A stretch of 35,827 nucleotides of DNA, from the NCBI GenBank assembly GCA_003833135.1, contig QZLH01001274.1, positions 1-35,827 of the forward strand, written 5' to 3'. Shown piece by piece: positions 29,864-35,827 of this stretch (positions are counted from its first letter, which is position 1; every line of letters starts with the position of its first letter). The translations under genes and the position numbers were made by a program. This stretch comes from Oehlia diaphana. Taxonomy: Eukaryota; Glomeromycota; Glomeromycetes; Glomerales; Glomeraceae. The notes below the pieces were generated by a model that saw nothing but the letters and a program-made list of their open reading frames with translations, was not told the DNA's origin and made no database searches.

Positions 29864-30029
29864 TTTATAATCTATCACTTTTGTTTAACTTTCAGTTTAA
29901 AGTAAAAAGAAGTTTTCATCCCATAGCATATTTTGTTATCAATCCAAAATTTTTATTTGCACATCTAAAAGTTTAAAACAAAAAGGTATTATGTTTTTAG
30001 ATCAAATTATTACTATTGATACAGCCTAT

Positions 30030-30137
30030 TTATTAGAAGACCATAAAGATATTAAGTGTGGTGAAGATCCTAACGTAAAAATATTTTGTGCTCACATGAA
30101 TATTTTGTGTTACTGATCTTCATATCTATGATGATAG
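30030..30137 (+). pseudogene. BTB/POZ domain fragment
   Basis: The frame from 30030 reads LLEDHKDIKCGEDPNVKIFC, then AHMNILCY, a stop, and SSYL. This aligns with the BTB core of the gene at 34213 (VGDGKPYVKIFRAHMAILNY, then RSPYL). In-frame stops and the absence of anything around it show a dead fragment of about 35 codons. Confidence 0.6.
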
Positions 30138-30163
30138 TGCTTCAATCCGGATATTTTTTTTTT

Positions 30164-30184
30164 CCAGATATCTGAGATATCTGG
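30164..30184. repeat. Palindrome CCAGATATCTGAGATATCTGG
   Basis: 21-bp perfect inverted repeat around a central G, no neighbour on which to base a function. Confidence 0.5.
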
Positions 30185-30791
30185 ATATGGCGAAACTTAT
30201 CAATAAAAAATCAGGATACTTTAGAAAATATAAAATTTTTTCCGATGTCAATATGATATTGATAAGATATTGTTAAAATACCAATATTGTAATCATTTAT
30301 ATTCCTACACGAGACAGTTACCACTAAGCAACGGTAAAAATAATGGCATCACAGTTATCATTACAATATTATTATTACATTATTTTACGAATCCTGAAGA
30401 TATCACGTTAGGATTTAATACAGTATATTTACAATGTCACATAAATATCAAAACGATATATTAACAATTATTTATAATATTTATATTATATTACAAATTA
30501 TACCATTGTACTTAATTCTACTCAAATGTTTAGTATAAAACTATTCTATCCGCCTAGAAATTGTTCTAATCGTCATACCTAAAAATAATTGATAATACAA
30601 TTGGATAAAAATTTACACATCCAAATCTATCTATAAATTATAAATTCGTCATATCAACTTTAATTCTGATGGTAGGAAACCTGTCCGATAATAAGTATTA
30701 AAAAATTATTTCAAAACTCAATTTACAAAAAAAAGAAAAATTTGAAAAAAATTCCTAAATTTACCATCAACTAAAAATATAGACCCAAGAT

Positions 30792-31760
30792 TTATATAAA
30801 ATAAAGATGAAACGTTTTGTAAAATTTTGAATTATTATTTAAAAACTGGGCTGGATTCTAAAAAAAAAAAAAGCATTAGAAACAAAAAGTTTTAAAATAT
30901 CTTTCTAAAACTCACAGAGAGTACCGAGTCAGAGATGGTTTCCTACAAAAATAGTGCCAAAGAATTGTTTTTCAATACCTTAGATAATCTTACCAGACTT
31001 CACTTATGGTCCAAAAAATTGGTAATAACATTTTTTTTGTTAAAGTTTTCAAATTTTTAACATCAAAACTTAATTCTTCTCATAAAGTTTCCATGCATTC
31101 AATATCTGAATAACCAAACCATCTACAAAGAAAAGACTACCATTAAAATTAGTTATTAAAATAAAAAAAAAAAGAAAAGAAAAATAAATCTTACCAGAAT
31201 TCCACGCGTTCCATTTAAAAATAAGAAACAGACAGTTCGTTATAAAACCCAAAAAAGGGATTAATAACTTACTCATCCAAAGAAAGATCTATCTGACGTC
31301 TAAAAAATTAGAAAATTAAAACAGTTTATTAAAAGTTTTGTTAAAAGAGCAAATTTTAAAAATTTTGCCATTCCTACCGAATTTCCCACATGTTTTGAGA
31401 GTCAATCGTCTAAAAAAAAAGAGAAAGAAGTAACTGTTCTTTGATAGATAAAAAATAAAATAAAACAAAATTCTGCGTCCAAAGAGCTGAAGAGCTGTCT
31501 TAATTAATTAATATTTCTCTTAAAGTTTGTTGAAAAAGAAAATCCAATATATACACACACTACCATCATTTTTGAGATATTATGACTTACAATTAATTCA
31601 TATTACAGAAGAGCACCAAAATATCCAAATAATATAAATTAAAAGTACGTACACACATGAAAGGAAAGGGTAGAAGATGGACGAATAAAAGAACAAAAGG
31701 AAGAGAAAGGATGAGGAAGTAAAAGGGAAGTAAAAAGACAGGTGAAAAAAAGTGAAAAAA
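30792..31760 (-). pseudogene. Micro-exon array B (partly decayed relative of gene A)
   Basis: Minus strand, 5' to 3': a CT-rich leader near 31760-31660; exon 1 ending at 31591 (donor GTAAGTCATAA); exon 31409-31378 (32 nt, TIDSQNMWEI); exon 31299-31273 (27 nt, RQIDLSLD, phase consistent with the previous one). A candidate ending at 31196 has its acceptor AG apparently lost. The exon starting at 31122 reads GLVIQILNAWKLYEKN into a stop, because the expected donor reads TTAAG instead of GTAAG. Exon 30942-30916 (27 nt, ETISDSVLS, donor GTGAGTTTTAG) follows. A possible terminal exon 30857-30792 reads NPAQFLNNNSKFYKTFHLYF and a stop. Introns share the GTRAGTTTY start, T-rich acceptor and AAGTTTTA/TAAAACTT fold of gene A. 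Mutated splice sites suggest decay. Product unknown. Confidence 0.45.
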
Positions 31761-31810
31761 AGATCAGTTATACTAGCAAATTGAACTGCGGCGGTTATTA
31801 ATATTCTATT

Positions 31811-31843
31811 ATCACATGATATTATGATGGCGAACTTGGTATC
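31811..31843 (-). promoter_or_regulatory. Conserved upstream motif of array B
   Basis: ATCACATGATATTATGATGG, then CGAACTTGGTATC, closely matches 33131-33168 (ATCACATGATGTGTTATATT, then GGCGAAGTCTTAGTATC) upstream of array C. The CACATGAT core also occurs before gene A. Confidence 0.4.
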
Positions 31844-31859
31844 ATCATCGGAGTTGAGG

Positions 31860-32800
31860 TTCCTACAAAAAGATAAAAAAAAGTTAATACAAAAATGCTG
31901 AAACCGTTTTTTAAATAAATGTTTTGAATTTTGTTTTCAGAGAACTTGGAACTGAAGTTCTTACATTGTTTTTAATATAAGTTTTAATTTTATTTCAATA
32001 CTTACTTGATGTAACTGCATTCCTACGAAAATAAAAATATAATGATAATATAAAAAGTGTTTTTTTTAAATTAAAGTTTCGAGTCCACGTTAGAACTGAT
32101 TTCCTAAAAAAAAAGTAAATAAAAGTTAACCTGCCAAATAAAAAAAAAAAATTAATTAAAAATTCATCATCCAGCAGTCAACCGAATCTACAAAAAGAAA
32201 TTAGAGGAACATAACAAAATGTTTTTTTTTTAAAAAAAAAAAATAAATAAAAAAGTAAAGTTTCATGATGAAACTTTTTCTTTTCCAAACCATCTAAACT
32301 TACAAAGAAAAAGATTGAAATTTCTATGATCTTTATGAAATTAATACATATCTGATATCAGTAATTGTTCGTCTAAACACTAAAATGAGCTGGGACCTAG
32401 TATATATAATAAAAAAAATCAATTATTTTCAACCAAAATCTCACGTGTCCAGTGTCCAATCATCATCCATTGATTTATCGAAAGATATTTGGTCTTGATC
32501 TTTGAACGATGTCTTTATCTAATTAACAAGTTAGTTTGGCCTAAATCAACTCTACGATACTCAACAATATTCCTAAGCTTAGAAAGGTACCTCATAGTCA
32601 ATATCCTAAAAAAAAAAAAAGTAGCAAAATATTCCATAAAAAAATCATTTAAAAAACTCTTTCCATCGAAATCTCATCTCACACCGAAAAGTTTCCTAGA
32701 AAAAGGAAATTCGAACTTTTGTAGAGTTCGTTTAAAAAAATCTGTGTTTTATTTACCGAAATTTATATTCAAAGTGATCCTTCAGTTGTCTAAAAAATGA
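31860..32800 (-). pseudogene. Micro-exon array C (decayed)
   Basis: Minus-strand candidates, 5' to 3': 32789-32757 (33 nt, QLKDHFEYKF, ending AAATTTCG before GTAAAT, like exon 31409-31378 of array B); 32605-32591 (15 nt, DIDYE, between a T-rich acceptor and GTACCT); a region near 32100 reading EISSNVDSKL and a stop; 32022-32006 (17 nt, before GTAAGTATTG); and an exon entering near 31860. AACTTACAAAG near 32298 again looks like a donor fused to an acceptor after exon loss. Frames do not join into one product, so I call it a decayed relative of gene A. Whether arrays B and C were once one gene is open. Confidence 0.35.
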
Positions 32801-34160
32801 AATATTTTATTAAAAGAATTAAATTTGAAAAATATACTAAATCAGCTGATCATTGAAAATATTACGAGATATCATGCATTATTTGTTTAAAAAAAATGAA
32901 ACACACAAGAAAATTTTATAAACAACCGATTTTCATTTCAAAAAAACTAAATGGTTTTTTTCATATTTAATAAAAAAATGCATTTCAATTCATTTTAATA
33001 AAAAATTGGATCGTTAAAACCATTTTCGTTAATTTTTTTAATCTTAGATTTTTAATGGGTTCTTTTATTTTTGCATCTACTCAACTATCTAGTTAATTTT
33101 TTAAATTACCCAATCAAAATATTTTACAAAATCACATGATGTGTTATATTGGCGAAGTCTTAGTATCCGATCTTATTGATAGCTAAAATTTTAAAAATGA
33201 TTTATCGTAACTTTATTAAACTCGCCAAGTATTTTAAATTAAAATTATATAGGATAACTCATTTAAAAATTAAATAAAATATATAAAATATTTTTCTACA
33301 CAGATTTTACATAATCACTAGTTCGTTTATACATTTTATCTTTTTATTTATTAATTATTTTTGGTTTAGTGTAAATCCTTTATTTACGTAGGTTATTGGG
33401 AAGCTATACTTTATTCGTATCTGATCGGATTTTAATTGAATTAATAATTTTTAGATAAGATCTGCGTCGATCAAGTCCGATTTCCAACCTTACCGATCAA
33501 AAGAACTGACAGATAACAATATGAACGATATGAGTAATAATTAAAGTCCCATACATCGTCACGTGCCGGACAGATAGACTGACATTTTTAGTGTGACCTT
33601 TGTATAGAAGTATATAGTCCTTCGTTGCACTTAGCCACTTCGGACTGATAACTAAAAGGAATATTACATGAGTTAACTATCAAATCATCTAGTGCATAAC
33701 AATATAATGCCCTTCGCTACGCTCCGGACAATAAAATTACCTTCGTTAATTCCTTATGCTAGACTATTATTTCAAGTTATTTTCGTATAAGGTTAATACC
33801 CGAACCAATTTTGATATACTCGTTTAATTTTGTATTTTTGTATCAATGTTAGAATATAAGAATGAACCTATTTTGAAATATTTCTATTAATTATTTGTTC
33901 AATTATTTGTATGTTATCGTTATACGAATTCAACGTTAAATAAAGTCACATGTACTGTACATTAAAAAAAAAAAATTTTCAAAAAGATAAAATTTTGTAT
34001 CACTCGGTTGAAAATTAATCAAGATTCAGTATTGTACGACTTGACTGTTATTTAATGATTGCGTAATTTGTATTACACAAAAAAAAGGAAAAATATTTCC
34101 CGACATAATTAAGGCAAAGAATATATAATTGGTGATCAAATTTTAGGTAACATTAAATTT
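32801..34160. other. 1.4 kb without a recognised gene
   Basis: Holds the CACATGAT motif at 33131-33168 and the dispersed CACGTG element at 33552-33650. A CCTTCGCTACGCTCCGGAC word lies near 33711-33729. No supportable frame. Confidence 0.4.
33552..33650. repeat. Dispersed ATCGTCACGTG...TATATAGTCCTTCG element, copy 2
   Basis: ATCGTCACGTGCCGGACAG, then about 60 bases on AGTATATAGTCCTTCG and CACTTCGGACTGATAAC. Same arrangement as 2163-2240. A further CTTCGCTACGCTCCGGAC word follows near 33712, so the element may be internally repeated. Confidence 0.45.
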
Positions 34161-34170
34161 ATATATAAAG
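34161..34170 (+). promoter_or_regulatory. TATA box of the BTB gene
   Basis: TATATAAAG about 45 bases before ATG 34213. The A-rich run just before the ATG fits fungal start context. Confidence 0.5.
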
Positions 34171-34212
34171 TTCCCATTCACGACATTTTTCCTTTTTATA
34201 TTTAAAAAAAAA

Positions 34213-35827
34213 ATGGATGGTAATAAATTATTACGAAAATTATCACAAAATTTACTTGAAGTTTTAGATGATGGCGAATATTATGATATTATGATTGAAG
34301 TTGGTGATGGTAAACCTTACGTAAAAATATTTCGTGCTCATATGGCCATATTAAATTATCGTTCTCCTTATTTACGAGAAATTTTATTTAAAAATAAATG
34401 GAAGAATTATGATGGAACTTTGGTACGAATTGAATTACCAAATATTTTACCGGAAATTTTTCAAGTAATTTTAAGGTATTGAAAAAAAAAATGCATTTTA
34501 TAATTATATAATTTTTTTTTTTAATCGTAAATGATTTTTTTTTTTTTTATTTAGATATATTTATGGAGGAAAGTTAACTTTAAAAAATCATGATAATTTA
34601 TATATAATTAAATTATTGATTGCTGCTAATGAATTAAGTATTAAGGAATTGGTTATTTATATACAATTATTTTTGATTAATAACAGAGCAAATTGGTTGG
34701 AACAAAATTTTTATTTGATATATCAAACAATTTTTGAAAATTATTCTTTCTTAGAACTTCAAAATTATTGTAATAATTTAATGTCAAAAAATCCGAATAA
34801 GATATTCGAATCATTAGATTTTCCTTCAATTCCAGAAAAAATTTTTATTTCGATTATTCAAAATGATAATCTTCAAATGGATGTAGTTCAAATATGGGAA
34901 AATGTTCTTAAATGGGGTCTTGCACAAAATCCGGAGCTTTCTTCAGATCCTTTTAGTTATTCAAAAGATGATTTTAATAAATTAAGGAATACCTTAGAAC
35001 AATGTATTCCTTTTATTAAATTTTATGATTTAACTTCTAAAGAATTTTCGGATAATATATTACCTTATAGGAAAATTATACCAGAGGAATTATATATGGA
35101 TTTATTAAAAAGCTTTTTAAATTTACACCCTGATAGCAAATTAAATAATATATCAAAACCTCATATAGTTAAAGAAATTAATCCTTCTCAACATAATATA
35201 AATAAATCGATAGAAATATTTAATCCTGCACCTTTTAGCAGAACAAATAAACGTCGTATTAGAAGGAATAGACAGGTATCTTTAATGAATTTTATGATTT
35301 TATCAAGAAATATATTTTTATGTTTTTTTTTAGTTTGATTTATGAATCGCTTATTAATATTTTTTGAAATTATATTTAGAGGTTAAAGAAGGTAAATTTT
35401 TCAAATTCTCCAAGAAATTAATTTACGTCCAATTAATATTTTGAATTAATTTTGATTTTTTTTTTTTTTTTAATAATAGATTTTTTCCCAGATTGACAGT
35501 GAAAATTGTAGTCGTGGTTTTGGTCGTGTTCGTGGTCGTGGTCGCGGTCGCGGTCGCGGTCGCGGTGGTAGTTTTGGTAGAGGTCGTGATGAAGGCGATG
35601 AAGGCGATGAAGGAGAGGTATTGATTTAATTTTATCACGAAATAGATTTATATATGTATATGTTAATTTGAAATTTATGATCAAATTTTTTTTTCTTTTA
35701 ATCACGTATAAAGATTTTTTCCCAGATTAACAGTGAAAATTGTTTTCGTGGTGGTTACGGTCGTGGTCGTGATGAAGGAGAGGTATTGATTTAATTTTAT
35801 CACGAAATAGATTTATATATTTATATA
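34213..35827 (+). CDS. BTB/BACK-domain protein with RGG-repeat exons (3' end outside window)
   Basis: Exon 1 34213-34475 and exon 2 34555-35275 join through a 79-nt GT-AG intron, giving VILRYIYGGKL across the junction. Residues about 20-105 are a BTB/POZ domain (YYDIMIEVGDGKPYVKIFRA, HMAILNYRSPYLREILF). Residues about 130-235 look like a BACK domain (IFENYSFLELQNYCNNLM, IWENVLKWGLAQNPEL). BTB/BACK proteins commonly bridge substrates to Cullin-3 ligases. Related fungal proteins usually continue into a TLDc domain, absent here. Exon 2 instead ends in a basic stretch (NKRRIRRNRQ). Exons 35492-35617 (42 codons, GRGRGRGRGRGG then DEGDEGDEGE) and 35726-35782 (19 codons) follow, both phase 0 at each end and encoding RGG boxes with acidic tails. 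A 12-nt micro-exon at 35380-35391 (RLKK) between AG and GTAAAT is possible. RGG boxes bind RNA, so a BTB-RNA link is inferred, not shown. Confidence 0.75.
35481..35827 (+). repeat. Tandem duplication of a 234-bp exon-intron unit
   Basis: Each unit has the acceptor AGATTTTTTCCCAG, an exon starting ATTRACAGTGAAAATTGT and ending GATGAAGGAGAG, then an intron starting GTATTGATTTAATTTTATCA. The first 45 intron bases of the two copies (35618 and 35783) differ at one position only. The exons differ mainly by the number of GGTCGC hexamers and GAAGGCGAT units. The array probably continues beyond the window. Confidence 0.8.

Noticed and set aside
32489..32800. 103-residue + strand frame rich in Lys and Ser
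   Set aside because: It runs antisense through micro-exon array C, has no recognisable domain and shows a low-complexity composition.
35423..35705. Thr/Ala-rich and Asp/His/Arg-repeat frames on the minus strand
   Set aside because: They are the antisense of the RGG hexamer repeats and disregard the clear + strand splice signals.

Overview
The window is very AT-rich eukaryotic DNA with short GT-AG introns. Two gene families dominate its recognisable coding content: Sel1-like repeat (SLR) proteins and a BTB/BACK protein. Together with recurrent remnants of DNA transposons and a LINE, this points to an arbuscular mycorrhizal fungus (Glomeromycotina), most probably Rhizophagus irregularis or a close relative. 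That assignment rests on family recognition, not on a search.

Layout. 1-184: tail of a possible coding region running in from the left, with a degenerate GGATTAG tract. 0.6-22 kb: a tandem family of SLR genes. Intact-looking copies lie at 6116, 9709 (minus strand), 13801, 19391 and 21038. The copy at 3743 has lost the end of its last repeat. Broken copies lie at 712, about 7.4 kb, 12218 and 16140. Each copy, including broken ones, carries the same type of upstream block (GATCTGCA, TACTACYGTATA, then AAATAAATA), so promoter and gene were duplicated together. Terminal-inverted-repeat elements sit between or inside copies: 123 bp at 4.9 kb, 256 bp with an 8-bp hAT-type target duplication at 13.3 kb, and 870 bp with TA duplication inside the 16140 pseudogene.

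22-25.3 kb is gene-poor and holds a Tc1/mariner transposase remnant. 25.8-27.5 kb is the most unusual part. On the minus strand, about thirteen tiny exons (23-50 nt) alternate with introns that resemble one another far more than the exons do. Each intron has a hairpin next to the donor site and usually a second palindrome around the likely branch point. Related but more decayed arrays lie at 30.8-31.7 kb and 31.9-32.8 kb. I read these as a family of micro-exon genes. The start codon is not resolved and the reading frame is consistent only in blocks, so expression is unproven. The first array is flanked by strongly palindromic sequence and a tRNA-like sequence.

28.5-30.2 kb holds a LINE reverse-transcriptase remnant, a 419-bp TA-flanked MITE and a broken BTB fragment. 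34.2 kb to the right edge is a spliced BTB/BACK gene whose 3' part consists of tandemly duplicated phase-0 exons encoding RGG-type repeats; it runs off the window.

Functional picture. SLR and BTB/BACK proteins are protein-interaction scaffolds, and in this lineage both belong to greatly expanded families. The window looks like a birth-and-death gene region shaped by duplication, transposon insertion and exon duplication. No metabolic pathway or operon is visible.
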